Origin: Desulfonauticus sp.
GTDB taxonomy: Bacteria; Desulfobacterota; Desulfovibrionia; Desulfovibrionales; Desulfonatronovibrionaceae
Assembly: GCA_030950395.1 (NCBI GenBank)
Contig: JAUZRP010000006.1
Location: forward strand, 110,528-174,527
Length of the DNA: 64,000 nt
Direction: 5' to 3'
Shown: piece after piece, positions 17,517 to 27,573 of the stretch
How positions within the stretch are numbered: position 1 is the first letter of the stretch
Layout of the letters: each line of letters starts with the position of its first letter
Notes under the pieces: generated by a model
The model's input: the letters and a program-made list of their open reading frames with translations, nothing else
Told to the model about the DNA's origin: nothing
The model's database searches: none
Made by a program: the position numbers and the translations under genes

Positions 17517-19385
17517 TTATATTTTAAAATTTTCAGTTATACTTTTTAATTTTTTAGCCAGATCCATAAGTTCTTCTGCTGTTTGTTTCAACATAGAGCT
17601 GCTATTGGCCACTTCATTTATTTCCATATTAATCTCAGAGATATCTTTGGCCATATCTTGAGCCACAGTAGAAGATTGATTTACATTTTCTCCTGCTTCA
17701 GAAATACTTTCTGAAATACTATTAATATGTTGAGCTATATCTCTGGTAGTAACTGACTGTTCTTCTACTGCTGCTGCAATAGTAGCAATAATAGAATCTA
17801 TATCGTTAATAATGCCTGTAATAGACTTAATATCTTCTACTGTAATATCTGTCGCTTTTTGAATCTCCCCTATTTTTTGCTTGATCTCTTCGGTAGCATT
17901 AGCTGTTTGCTGAGCGAGCTCTTTAATTTCATTAGCAACAACTGCAAATCCTTTACCTGCTTCTCCTGCCCGAGCTGCTTCTATAGTAGCATTGAGGGCC
18001 AATAAATTGGTCTGAGAAGAAATAGCCGTAATAGTCTCTGTCACCTTAGATATCTCAGAGGCAGCTCGGCCCAATTCATCAACTCTCTTAGAAGTTTCCA
18101 GGCCCCTCTGAACCGCCTGACCTGTGATTTCTTTGGCTTTTTCTGAATTTTCGGCTATCTCAGAAATAGTGGCACTCATTTCTTCAGCAGAACTAGCTAC
18201 TGTATTGGTCGCTTCTTGAACACCTTCCATAGACTGAGCCACACTGTGCATATTAGCACTCATTTCTTCAGAAGCAGTTGCCACAGTATTGGCCCTATCG
18301 GCCATAGCAGCAGTCCTAGAAGAAAATTCATCAGACATAACGTTTATCTTACCAGAAGAATCTGTCAAAATTCCAGCCAGTTTTCTTAACTCTTCTATCC
18401 TAAACAACTCTTTTAACCTTTCCCCCATTCCACTCAAGACTCTAACCAATTGGCCAAGCTCATCTTTACTTTTTATCTCAACACCAGCCGTCAAATTACC
18501 TCTAGCTATTTCTGTTGCAAACCACACAGCCTTATTTAAAGGACCAATTATTACAAATTTAGAAAACAACCAGACAATAAACATACTCAACAAAACCATA
18601 ACTATCCCAACAATACCAATCATTTTTAAAATTTTATCCATCTTAGAGAGTAAAATTCTTTTCACCTTTTCACTTTCTTTTTTAGTAACCTCCCCAACTT
18701 CATCCAAACGTTTTTGAAAATGATGCCCTACTTCCTGAGCTAAAGTCCTCACGTCATCAAAATACAAACCTGAACCAACTATCCAGTTATAGACTGGGAA
18801 ATATTCAACATAAGCGAGTTTTTCTTCTGGAACGTCTGAACCAGGCTTGGGCCAATAATAAGAAACAAATCCAAAACCTTTATTTTTCACCTTATTAACC
18901 ATTTCTTTTATAATATAATTTCCTTTTTTATCCTTTAAATTAATCACGTTTTTACCAATCAAGGATGGTTTTATAGGATGAAGTACTATTGTACCTGTTA
19001 AGTCCATTACAAATAAATAACCACTTTTATCTCTACCAAACCTCAAATCAGCTAGATATCGCTTTATATTTTCTTTAATTTGTTCTTTTGAAAGCCCTGC
19101 GGCCTGTCCAGTTTTTATAATGTGCTCTATAGCCAAGGCAGCACTTTTTACTTGGGCTTTTAAAAAAAGTTTTTTTTGTTTATACAACTCTTTTTGAGCT
19201 AACTTAATCACATGTTCTTTGGATGTAAGCAGACTTTTATTTATCTCTGTGGATAATTTAAAAAAAGATTTATTTTCTACCCGCTCCAAATCGTTAAATT
19301 GATATTGCACAATGCCAATAACAAGGCCCACTGTTATAACCAGTACCCCAAACATTAGACCCATAATTTTATAACCCAACTTCAT
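17517..19385 (-). CDS. methyl-accepting chemotaxis protein with periplasmic Cache domain
   Basis: 622 residues. Membrane segment at about 7-27, a periplasmic single-Cache (sCache_2) sensor with [23 protein letters not shown] and [12 protein letters not shown], a second membrane segment near 254-275, a HAMP domain, and a long signalling coiled coil with the conserved tip [20 protein letters not shown]. The ligand is unknown; sCache_2 domains often bind small organic acids. It has no C-terminal CheR-tether pentapeptide. AGGAGG precedes ATG 19385. Its place between cheA and cheW suggests it is the cognate receptor of this array. Confidence 0.95.
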   Translation of the reverse strand: MKLGYKIMGLMFGVLVITVGLVIGIVQYQFNDLERVENKSFFKLSTEINKSLLTSKEHVIKLAQKELYKQKKLFLKAQVKSAALAIEHIIKTGQAAGLSKEQIKENIKRYLADLRFGRDKSGYLFVMDLTGTIVLHPIKPSLIGKNVINLKDKKGNYIIKEMVNKVKNKGFGFVSYYWPKPGSDVPEEKLAYVEYFPVYNWIVGSGLYFDDVRTLAQEVGHHFQKRLDEVGEVTKKESEKVKRILLSKMDKILKMIGIVGIVMVLLSMFIVWLFSKFVIIGPLNKAVWFATEIARGNLTAGVEIKSKDELGQLVRVLSGMGERLKELFRIEELRKLAGILTDSSGKINVMSDEFSSRTAAMADRANTVATASEEMSANMHSVAQSMEGVQEATNTVASSAEEMSATISEIAENSEKAKEITGQAVQRGLETSKRVDELGRAASEISKVTETITAISSQTNLLALNATIEAARAGEAGKGFAVVANEIKELAQQTANATEEIKQKIGEIQKATDITVEDIKSITGIINDIDSIIATIAAAVEEQSVTTRDIAQHINSISESISEAGENVNQSSTVAQDMAKDISEINMEINEVANSSSMLKQTAEELMDLAKKLKSITENFKI

Positions 19386-19473
19386 CTTTTAACCTCCTAA
19401 AAACAAAATATTCTCTTATGAAGTGTTAATTTGCCACTTCTTGTTTTAAATTAAAAACAGTGTATTTCTAAAA

Positions 19474-22400
19474 CTAAGCAGCTTGCTTTTGCATTTTGGA
19501 TAAAAAGTTAAATATACTTTGCAACAACTTTTCTTTATCCAATTTTATTTGATAATCATCAATACCCACGGCCTTACCTTTTTCTATATCTTCCTCTCCT
19601 GCCAGAGAGGTTAAGGCAATAACAGGGAGGTGAGCAAATTGAGGACTTTCTTTTATCAACTTAGTCAGTTCAAAACCATCCATGTTGGGCATTTCAATAT
19701 CAGTCACCACCACGCTAATTTCATCAGGGTGCTCGTTCAGATAATTCCAGGCTACTAAACCATCTTCAGCAGCCACTACTTTATATCCCTCTCCTTCTAT
19801 AAATTTTTTCACCTGATTTCTAAAAAAATCAGAATCTTCTACTAAAAGAACCTTCTTCTCTCCTGCCTCTTTTTTTATTTCTTCGGCAACCTCTTTTCTC
19901 TCTATAAACCAATCAGGATTTAAAGTTTCAAAAAACTCATACACATCCACAATAAGGGTCGTTTTGTCATTAATAATGGTAGAACCTGCAATGCCTGGCT
20001 GTTTCAAGGAAAATACATCTATTTTCACCTTAGTCTCTACGGCATCCACAGGAGGTGTAGCTAACAAGCCTACTTCATGTCCACCCATCACAAAAACTAT
20101 AACCACTAAGTCCCCCTGCAACTCCAAATGCTCCACATTGGCCACCTCTTCAAGGGCAAAAACAGGCAAACTTCCACCTCTATATTTAATAACCTTTTTA
20201 CCGCCTATTTCTTCAATGTCTTCAGCTTTGATTAATTCTACTCTAGCCACAAGATCCAAAGGCACAGCACAAGCTTCTCCCGGAGCATTATTGAACAAGA
20301 ACAGAGTATGCACTTCTTCCCCTTCTTCTATCTCTACAGTTTTCTCTTTTTCGGCGACGTTTACAGCAGAAAGCTCTGCCAACTTGGCTAGACCAACCAC
20401 ATCTAAAATCAAAGCCACCCTACCATCGCCCATAATGGTAGCTCCTGCATATCCTTCACACTGTTTTAAGTGTCTGCCAAGAGGTTTAACTACAATCTCT
20501 ACAGAATCGTGAAGTTCGTCCACAACCAAACCATATTTAAAAGAACCAGCCTGAGCAATAACTACTTTCACAGCACCTTTATCAGTCCTGTACTTATCCG
20601 AAAACGTATCCTCGCCTTCTGCACTTTCAAACTTTGACTCTCTTTCTATCCCTAAAACTTCAGCTAAACTTAACAGAGGAATCAACTCTCCCCTCAAAAT
20701 TAACACATCAGCATCACCCACTTTTTCAATGCGTTCTTTAACCTGGGCTGCTGGTACTTCTATTAATTCGTTTACGTTTACTTGAGGAATGGCAAATCTC
20801 TCCCCGCCTACAGAAATCAGCAAGCTTGGGATAATAGCCAAAGTCAAAGGCAATTTGATGCGAATGGTTGTGCCCTTGCCCAATTCTGTCTCTATATCTA
20901 TTTGTCCACCCAATTTATCAAGATTGCTCTTTACTACATCCATACCCACACCACGACCAGAAACATCGGATACCTGTTCTTTAGTGGATAAACCAGGTAA
21001 AAAGATAAGATTGAGTTTTTCTTTTTCATTCATAGAGCGAACTTGCTCTTCTGTAACCAGGCCTTTTTCTATGGCTTTTCTGGCAATAGCCTCAGCATCC
21101 ATGCCTCTACCGTCATCTTTAATCTCTATATTTACCTGACCAGAAGCATGATAAGCCTTTAAAATAATCTTACCTACAGGATCTTTTCCTTTGGCAATAC
21201 GTTCTTCTGGTGGCTCTATGCCATGATCAGCAGAATTTCTTACGAGATGAGTCAAGGGATCAGAAAGACCTTCAATAATTGTCTTGTCTAATTCTACTTC
21301 TTTACCTTCCAGGATTAATTCTATTTCTTTACCCAAATCTCTAGCCAAATCCCTTACAACTCGCGGGAATTTATTAAAAATATTACCAATAGGTTGCATC
21401 CTGGTGAGCATAATAGCTTCTTGCAACTCTGAAGTAACCAGATCAATTCTCTGACTAGCAGCTTGAATATCGTGCATATTCTGTTGGGCAATTGCCTGCA
21501 TTAGTTGATTTCTACTCAAAACCAATTCACCAGCTAAATTCATCAGGTTTTCTAACAAGCTTACATGCACACGCAAGGTCTCTGCATGCACGCCAGTGCT
21601 GTGTTTGCTAGTCTTAACTGCGGCCTTTGGCTTTGCATCAGAAGTGTCTTTCTTAGCTGCAGGCTTGGGAGCAACTTGTTTTGAAGCTTGTTTTTGAGAA
21701 GAACTGGAAATATCTACAATCTTTTCCTCTTCTACTTGCTCTTTCTTGGGTTCAGACTCAATTTTTTGCATTTGTTCTTCTTGCTTTTCTGCCTCTATTT
21801 GTTCTTTTACCTCTTGTTCAGTACCACTTGCAGCAGGAGTATCTTGGCCAGATATCACTTTAACCTGTTCATCAGGCAAATCAAACAAAGTATTTATAAT
21901 GTCTGGTTCTATAATAGTGGCATAAAGAAAATAAAGAGGAATTGTTTTTGTAAATTTATCTTCTTCTAAACTCCCTATAGCTTCTAAATCAATTTTAAAA
22001 TCAAGCACATCCCCGGTGGAGCGAATGTCTTTGATTACATCGTAAGGTTGTTTGTTTTTTTCCTGAACATCTTTAACCAAATCTAACTCTAATAAATATA
22101 AAAATTTACCACCTTTAGTAACCTGATCCAAATCCAGCTCTTTTTCAAAAACCACCTGTCCCTGACTATTTTTCACTACTATCTTATTATCATCCTGCAT
22201 TTCCACTGCTGCTTCATCACTTTTGTCAGCAGCCTCTTCAGACTTACTTTCAGGAACACCCCCAGAAGCAATAGCGCTCAAAGCTGCCACATGTTCAGAA
22301 ATATCCATATCGTTACTTTCTTCTACATTATCAATAAGTTCAGCCAGTCTATCAAAAGCCAAAAGAAGAATATTTACTATCTCAGGATTGGGAACTAGCT

Positions 22401-22644
22401 CTCTATTGCGCATCATGTCCAAAACATTTTCAATCTTATGAGCTAGCTCCTTGATGGTATTTAAACCTAAAAAACCAGCTCCTCCTTTAATAGAATGAGC
22501 AGCCCTAAACACTTTATTTACCAGTTCTTCATCAATATCTTCTCCCATCTGCTCTATCGCTAAAAGATCTGATTCTATGCTTTCCAAATGCTCCTTAGCT
22601 TCTTCCACATACATTTGTAAGGTTTCATCATCTAACATGGTCAT
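19474..22644 (-). CDS. cheA: hybrid chemotaxis histidine kinase CheA with two CheW-like domains and a receiver
   Basis: 1056 residues. Hpt domain (phospho-His50 in AAHSIKGGAGFLG), a spacer with a P2-like segment at about 160-290, an acidic then Ala/Lys-rich linker, dimerisation helices, the kinase core (HLVRNSADHGIEPPEE, DDGRGMDA, SGRGVGMDVV), one CheW-like domain, then a second CheW-like region (about 780-910) and a C-terminal receiver with Asp in VVVTDIEMPNMDG. The built-in receiver may replace a separate CheY, which is absent here, or act as phosphate sink. This domain order resembles systems steering type IV pili or other non-flagellar outputs (inference). AAAAGGGG precedes ATG 22644. Confidence 0.93.
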   Translation of the reverse strand: MTMLDDETLQMYVEEAKEHLESIESDLLAIEQMGEDIDEELVNKVFRAAHSIKGGAGFLGLNTIKELAHKIENVLDMMRNRELVPNPEIVNILLLAFDRLAELIDNVEESNDMDISEHVAALSAIASGGVPESKSEEAADKSDEAAVEMQDDNKIVVKNSQGQVVFEKELDLDQVTKGGKFLYLLELDLVKDVQEKNKQPYDVIKDIRSTGDVLDFKIDLEAIGSLEEDKFTKTIPLYFLYATIIEPDIINTLFDLPDEQVKVISGQDTPAASGTEQEVKEQIEAEKQEEQMQKIESEPKKEQVEEEKIVDISSSSQKQASKQVAPKPAAKKDTSDAKPKAAVKTSKHSTGVHAETLRVHVSLLENLMNLAGELVLSRNQLMQAIAQQNMHDIQAASQRIDLVTSELQEAIMLTRMQPIGNIFNKFPRVVRDLARDLGKEIELILEGKEVELDKTIIEGLSDPLTHLVRNSADHGIEPPEERIAKGKDPVGKIILKAYHASGQVNIEIKDDGRGMDAEAIARKAIEKGLVTEEQVRSMNEKEKLNLIFLPGLSTKEQVSDVSGRGVGMDVVKSNLDKLGGQIDIETELGKGTTIRIKLPLTLAIIPSLLISVGGERFAIPQVNVNELIEVPAAQVKERIEKVGDADVLILRGELIPLLSLAEVLGIERESKFESAEGEDTFSDKYRTDKGAVKVVIAQAGSFKYGLVVDELHDSVEIVVKPLGRHLKQCEGYAGATIMGDGRVALILDVVGLAKLAELSAVNVAEKEKTVEIEEGEEVHTLFLFNNAPGEACAVPLDLVARVELIKAEDIEEIGGKKVIKYRGGSLPVFALEEVANVEHLELQGDLVVIVFVMGGHEVGLLATPPVDAVETKVKIDVFSLKQPGIAGSTIINDKTTLIVDVYEFFETLNPDWFIERKEVAEEIKKEAGEKKVLLVEDSDFFRNQVKKFIEGEGYKVVAAEDGLVAWNYLNEHPDEISVVVTDIEMPNMDGFELTKLIKESPQFAHLPVIALTSLAGEEDIEKGKAVGIDDYQIKLDKEKLLQSIFNFLSKMQKQAA

Positions 22645-22718
22645 GATTCTACCCCTTTTAATTTTAATATATTTTTTTAGATCAATTTTATCTCTAAAAA
22701 ATCAAAACACACCTAAAA

Positions 22719-23006
22719 CTAAGCCAATTCTAAATACTTATCTAACTCCAACATATCAAATAACTTTTTGAGTTCATCAGACACATTGATCAGTTTTAAT
22801 CTACCGTTCTTTTGCTTTAAAGAATTATAACAGGCGAAAATTAAACCAATTCCAAAAACATCCAATACCGAAACCTTTTTAAGGTCCAAAACTAGTTGAA
22901 CATCTTCCTTATCTTGAATTAATTTAAGCACATTCTCTTTTATCTCCTTAACCTTATCTCTCACAACATCCCCTTCTAAGGCGAAATTAATTTCTTGTTC
23001 AGGCAT
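22719..23006 (-). CDS. STAS-domain protein (anti-sigma antagonist-like) of the chemosensory operon
   Basis: 95 residues forming a lone STAS domain; VLDLKKVSVLDVFGIGLIF is the conserved strand-helix junction. In SpoIIAA-like proteins this place reads DSSG or DSxG with a phosphorylatable Ser. Here it is DVFG, so Ser is absent and ordinary kinase switching is unlikely. It is the first gene of the operon before cheA, a position often seen in sulfate-reducer chemosensory clusters. It may organise the array or bind another partner. Confidence 0.85.
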   Translation of the reverse strand: MPEQEINFALEGDVVRDKVKEIKENVLKLIQDKEDVQLVLDLKKVSVLDVFGIGLIFACYNSLKQKNGRLKLINVSDELKKLFDMLELDKYLELA

Positions 23007-23215
23007 GCCTTCCTCCCCTCTAATTATTTTTCTTTGAAATCTCTAACTTTTTTTTTTACAAAAAACAAGTCTTATCTAAAACCATATTTATTTTTAGCAA
23101 ACATTACACGTTTATTACACATTATTGACCACATAATTACAAATGCAAGTCAATACCGCTACCTGTGCCTACTTCCAAAGAAAACATCTCACCTAATTTG
23201 TCACGTATATTTGCT

Positions 23216-23668
23216 CTAAATATCTTGGGAACTAAACACTTTTATGCCTCGTGTTTGAAGAAGTGCAGTGGTAACGCCCCTGCCCCGAATCAACTTTCCC
23301 TGAAAACTACCATCATAAATAAAATTTACTCCACAAGAAGGGCTTTTTTCCATAAAAATGGCTGTTGTTATCTGATATCTACGCGCCAAAGCCAACACCT
23401 TTAATGCTCCTTGTTTAAAGTTTTCAGTAACATTTATACCAGATTTAGTCATAACCTGGGCTTTATTGCCCCATACTTCCGCACCATCTCCCCCTAGTAT
23501 TTCAGCTGGTTCTCTTGGCACCAAAAGACCACCCATAAGCTCTGGACAAACAGTTAATATTTTACTTTCTCTTTCCAAATCTAACAATAAGTCGGCATAA
23601 GGAAATTTTACCGTCTTGCCATTATAACGAACTATGTATCCCAGTAAGCACTTAGAAACTAAAAACAT
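23216..23668 (-). CDS. DUF523 family protein
   Basis: 150 residues of the DUF523 (YbbK-like) family. Conserved cysteines are seen in SKCLLG near the start, VCPELMGGL and SPSCG, the last being a family hallmark. The role is not established. GGAGG lies before ATG 23668. It is a single gene on the minus strand, divergent from purD. Confidence 0.85.
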   Translation of the reverse strand: MFLVSKCLLGYIVRYNGKTVKFPYADLLLDLERESKILTVCPELMGGLLVPREPAEILGGDGAEVWGNKAQVMTKSGINVTENFKQGALKVLALARRYQITTAIFMEKSPSCGVNFIYDGSFQGKLIRGRGVTTALLQTRGIKVFSSQDI

Positions 23669-24102
23669 ATTTTATCCTCCATATGGGGAACACTTTTTTA
23701 TAACACTAAAAATCAAGAAGTATTTTTATGTTTTTTTAAACACCCCTCAAGGCATGTGTCTCCACTGGAGATCAAAAAAAAGCATTATTGGCCTAAATTA
23801 GCGAGAAACTATAAATAACAAGAAAAAACTGTCAATCTATAAAATATAAATAGCACAAAGGCTAACACAACAAAAAATGAGCATAAAACCTAAACGGAAC
23901 CTAGTGCACAAATTACATTTTTTAATACAATTTCCATGTTTAAGGCACCAAAATTGGTTGACAGAATGTGGCAAATAGAAATACTCCCTTCTGTTATTAG
24001 CATCGTTTTCCAAACTCATAAAAAATTTGCTTTAAATTTATAACCAGAACAATAAAACAAATTTGGTAGATAGTAATTTCTAATTTACCAAAAGGAGGCT
24101 TT
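23669..24102. other. 434-base divergent region between the DUF523 gene and purD
   Basis: AT-rich region that must hold the promoters of both divergent genes. A small inverted repeat (TCTCC/GGAGA, near 23757-23775) followed by an A-run is present. A 60-codon minus-strand frame at 23837-24019 has no ribosome site and is not accepted. Nothing else recognised. Confidence 0.5.
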
Positions 24103-25386
24103 ATGAAAGTTCTTATAATTGGCTCTGGTGGTAGAGAAGATGCCTTGGCCTGGAAAATAAGTCAAAGTCCTTTATTGACCAAACTATACATTGCTCCAGG
24201 CAATGGTGGAACTGCCTCTAAAGGCACAAATGTTGCTTTAGAAGTTAATGATATCCCCCAGATAATTTCTTTTTGCCAAAAAGAAAAAATAGATCTAGTT
24301 GTAGTTGGTCCAGAACTCCCTCTGGTTCTAGGGATACAAGACGCGCTGGACAAAGAACACATCCCCTGCTTTGGTCCCAACTCTTTTGCGGCCCAATTGG
24401 AAGGAAGCAAATCTTTTGCCAAAGAAATTATGCTCAAAACAGGAGTGCCTACAGCCAAATTTCAGATTTTTACAGATTACGAACAGGCCCTAAGCTTTGT
24501 CCAAACCCAAAATTTTCCTTTAGTTATTAAGGCCGACGGTCTGGCTGCTGGCAAAGGAGTAGTTATAGCTAAAAATCCAGCTCAAGCTAAAAAGGCTTTA
24601 ATCGATTTTATGCAAAACAAAATTTTTGGCCAAGCAGGAGAAAAAGTCCTTATTGAAGAAGCTCTAGTAGGAGAAGAAGTTTCTTTTTTGGCCTTTTGTG
24701 ATGGACAAAACGTAACATATTTACCATCATCTCAGGATCACAAAAGAATTGGAGAACATGATACAGGTCCCAATACCGGAGGTATGGGCGCCTATTCTCC
24801 TGCTCCTATTTTGGCTGATAAAGATCTAGAATACATTGGCAATATAGTCATAAAACCTATAATAAACGAACTCCAAAAACAAGGACATCCTTTTGTGGGC
24901 ATACTCTATGCCGGACTTATGCTCACTTCTGAAGGACCCAAAGTCCTAGAATACAACGTGCGTTTTGGAGATCCTGAATGCCAACCTCTTATGCTAAGAC
25001 TAAAAACAGATCTATTGGAGATAATTCAAGCCTGTCTCACTCAAAAACTAAATCACATCCAAATGGAAATAGACCCCAAGAGTGCCTTGTGTGTAGTTAT
25101 AGCCGCAAAAGGATATCCCCAAAAATATCCCAAAGGTATGGAAATATCTGGATTAGATAAAGTTAAAAACCTATCCGACGTAATAATCTTTCATGCAGGT
25201 ACAAAACAAGAAAACGGAAAATACTACACTAATGGTGGCAGAGTATTAAATGTAACAGCTTTAGGCAAAAACCTAATAGAAGCGAAAAAAAAGGCTTATG
25301 AGGCCGCAAAAAGAATTTCTTTCCCTAACATGTATTATCGCAAAGATATAGGAGATAAAGGCATTGCAAAATTAGAGAAAAATTAG
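24103..25386 (+). CDS. purD: phosphoribosylamine-glycine ligase (GAR synthetase)
   Basis: 427 residues, the usual length. Joins glycine to phosphoribosylamine with ATP in purine synthesis. The N-terminal VLIIGSGGREDALAW and NGGTA are family marks (the more common form has His for the Asp in GRED). The ATP-grasp signatures KADGLAAGKGV, DHKRIGEHDTGPNTGGMGAYSP and YNVRFGDPECQ are all present. AAAGGAGG stands before ATG 24103. Monocistronic as far as can be seen. Confidence 0.97.
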   Translation: MKVLIIGSGGREDALAWKISQSPLLTKLYIAPGNGGTASKGTNVALEVNDIPQIISFCQKEKIDLVVVGPELPLVLGIQDALDKEHIPCFGPNSFAAQLEGSKSFAKEIMLKTGVPTAKFQIFTDYEQALSFVQTQNFPLVIKADGLAAGKGVVIAKNPAQAKKALIDFMQNKIFGQAGEKVLIEEALVGEEVSFLAFCDGQNVTYLPSSQDHKRIGEHDTGPNTGGMGAYSPAPILADKDLEYIGNIVIKPIINELQKQGHPFVGILYAGLMLTSEGPKVLEYNVRFGDPECQPLMLRLKTDLLEIIQACLTQKLNHIQMEIDPKSALCVVIAAKGYPQKYPKGMEISGLDKVKNLSDVIIFHAGTKQENGKYYTNGGRVLNVTALGKNLIEAKKKAYEAAKRISFPNMYYRKDIGDKGIAKLEKN

Positions 25387-25615
25387 ACATTTTGTTTCAA
25401 TACTAAATTTCACAACCAATTTAAAATTTGAATTTATTGAGAAAAATTATGAATATAAATTTTTGTATTTAATGAACCAACTGCAAAAATTATTTTAAGC
25501 AAGTAGATACAAGTTCGAAAAGACAAAAACTTTTTCAATAATTTAAGCTAGTTATAATTTAACAATAAAAAACAAATTCTAGAATTTTACAGTTACATAT
25601 TTTATAAAATAGGTT

Positions 25616-27094
25616 ATGATGATTATGATTCGGATAAAATTCTTGAAATTACCTTTACAAGTAGTTTTAATTACAGCTATCAATCTATTTTTTTTAACAT
25701 CACCCTCTTTATCAAAAACTATCCCAAGACTCTTTTTTACAAAAAGAGTTCGTTTAAAAAAAACGTATATAATTTATAAAGTAAAAAAGGAAAAAAGTTT
25801 AGACGATGTCCTAAGAATTTACCATATACCTAAGGATATACGTCCTTTAATAAAAAAAATTGTTAAACAACTAAACCCAAAAATAAAAAACTTCTCTAAA
25901 TTACAAAAAGGCGATTATTTATTGATACCTAAAATTTACAACAACTATCTAAAATCTTTATATTTTTTTAAAACACATAACTTTACGACCCAAATATATA
26001 GAATAAAAAAAGGTGACAATCTAATCAAAATATTAAAATACGTAGTTCATATTCCCAAAAAGCTTATTTTTAACGAATACCTTACCTTAACCCAATTACT
26101 AAATCCCACATTAGATCTTGATAGAATAAAAATAGGGAATATCTTAAATTTACCCATACCTGCCTCTCAAGCCACTAAATTCAAACATTTAACTTCTCAA
26201 ACTCCTCAAACGACATACGTTCAACCTAAAAAAACAACAAAATTCATATCATCTACTCCTTATCTAAAAAATTCTTCTAGCAATAAAAAACTTTGCTCTA
26301 TTATTTTGAAAGCATTAGGTTTTGAAATCGTCCCGGGAATAAAGACATTTTTTCCCACCCAAAATGGATGGATTCAAATAGACCTTACCCAAAACATCCT
26401 TATAAATGTAAACTCTAAAAAAATCTTATTTACCCAAAACCCTGTATCAAAAAACTCTATGCCAGACTCTTTTGAAATAATCTCTGTTTCTTCATGGGAA
26501 CCAAGGGAGATATTATCCAAACTAAGAGAAAAATATCCTTTTTTTATTAAACTCTGGCCTAAAGATCAAAATTTTATCTATAATTCAAAACACTTTAGTC
26601 TAGAAATAAAATCAGACCTTATTGTAAAAATAAAAAATAAACTATTTGTTTTTTTTATAAACAACAATAATAAATCACTTATAAACAACTTAAACACTGT
26701 ATATAGTTTATTAAAAAATATAAATATAAATTTTGTATATATAGAAAAAACATTTCAAGACGTAAGAAAAATAAATTGTAAATTTATAAGGAAAAATTTG
26801 ATTTTTACTCCACGTCTTAATAAAAAACAATTATTATCAATTTTAAAATCAAAAATTTTATTTAAAACAAACGATACTATTGTTTATATTCTAAAAAAAT
26901 TAAAGAATGAAAAATTATTAAAATTAAAAACAGTATACTTAAACCTATTTCAACTTAATAATAAATACATAAAACTATATCCACACATAATCAAAATAGA
27001 CGATACAAATTTTTATATATATAAAGACAACAACCAATACGTATTAAGCCTATTACGCTTAAATGGATATCAAGTATATTCAATAGAAAAATAA
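25616..27094 (+). CDS. exported protein with two LysM-like repeats, otherwise unknown
   Basis: 492 residues, very rich in Lys, Asn and Ile, with AT-rich codons even for this genome. An N-terminal signal peptide (hydrophobic stretch at about 12-30, SPSLSK end) is followed by two LysM-like units: IYKVKKEKSLDDVLRIYHIP to KLQKGDYLLIP, and IYRIKKGDNLIKILKYV to IKIGNILNLPIP. LysM units bind peptidoglycan or chitin, so it probably sits in the periplasm. The remaining 300 residues match nothing I know. The start may be ATG 25616, 25619 or 25625. It is followed after 3 bases by a small gene. Confidence 0.7.
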   Translation: MMIMIRIKFLKLPLQVVLITAINLFFLTSPSLSKTIPRLFFTKRVRLKKTYIIYKVKKEKSLDDVLRIYHIPKDIRPLIKKIVKQLNPKIKNFSKLQKGDYLLIPKIYNNYLKSLYFFKTHNFTTQIYRIKKGDNLIKILKYVVHIPKKLIFNEYLTLTQLLNPTLDLDRIKIGNILNLPIPASQATKFKHLTSQTPQTTYVQPKKTTKFISSTPYLKNSSSNKKLCSIILKALGFEIVPGIKTFFPTQNGWIQIDLTQNILINVNSKKILFTQNPVSKNSMPDSFEIISVSSWEPREILSKLREKYPFFIKLWPKDQNFIYNSKHFSLEIKSDLIVKIKNKLFVFFINNNNKSLINNLNTVYSLLKNININFVYIEKTFQDVRKINCKFIRKNLIFTPRLNKKQLLSILKSKILFKTNDTIVYILKKLKNEKLLKLKTVYLNLFQLNNKYIKLYPHIIKIDDTNFYIYKDNNQYVLSLLRLNGYQVYSIEK

Positions 27095-27097
27095 ACG

Positions 27098-27433
27098 ATG
27101 AGTATTCATAAAACCTATAAAGTATATGGATTTTTTGAAGATAAAAAACATCTAATCTTGGAGAAAATAAAAAATATTCTCCAAACTTTTAATATACATG
27201 AAATAGAGGAGAACCAGCCAAACCGTATAGACTTTTTTTACTGGGAAAATACTTACTTTGACCTAGATAGTTTTATTCAAAAAATAGAATCTATTTTAAG
27301 CCCAACTACTTTTGGTCAAATTGATTTTATAGATTTTTGGGAATGGAACATGAAAAGAATACAGGTTGAAGATAAACAAATCAAAGTCAAAGATATTCCT
27401 CTTCAAAGAAGTCAAAACCCATATACTCTATAA
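27098..27433 (+). CDS. hypothetical protein, cotranscribed with the LysM-like gene
   Basis: 111 residues without a signal peptide, rich in Phe, Asp, Ile and Trp, with an aromatic stretch FIDFWEWNMKRI. I do not recognise a family. It begins 3 bases after the LysM-like gene and shares its AT-rich codon use, so the two were probably inherited together. No clear ribosome site precedes ATG 27098, so translation may depend on coupling. Confidence 0.55.
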   Translation: MSIHKTYKVYGFFEDKKHLILEKIKNILQTFNIHEIEENQPNRIDFFYWENTYFDLDSFIQKIESILSPTTFGQIDFIDFWEWNMKRIQVEDKQIKVKDIPLQRSQNPYTL

Positions 27434-27573
27434 GATCTAATTACAAAAGAAAATTAATATTTTTTTAAAGTGAATGATTAGATAGGAACACCTTGAGTTA
27501 TTAAAAAAATTTTTTATAAACTGGTATGTAATTTCAAGAAGAATTTTTACAAATAAAACCTATAAGGAAAATT

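Noticed and set aside
20782..21139. Plus-strand frames inside cheA
   Set aside because: Shadows of the long, well-supported cheA gene.
23837..24019. 60-codon minus-strand frame between DUF523 and purD
   Set aside because: No ribosome site, unusual composition and no recognisable protein features.
27491..27520. AT palindrome between the 111-residue gene and hisA as a terminator
   Set aside because: Stem is only A and T and has no G-C pairs, so it is too weak to claim.
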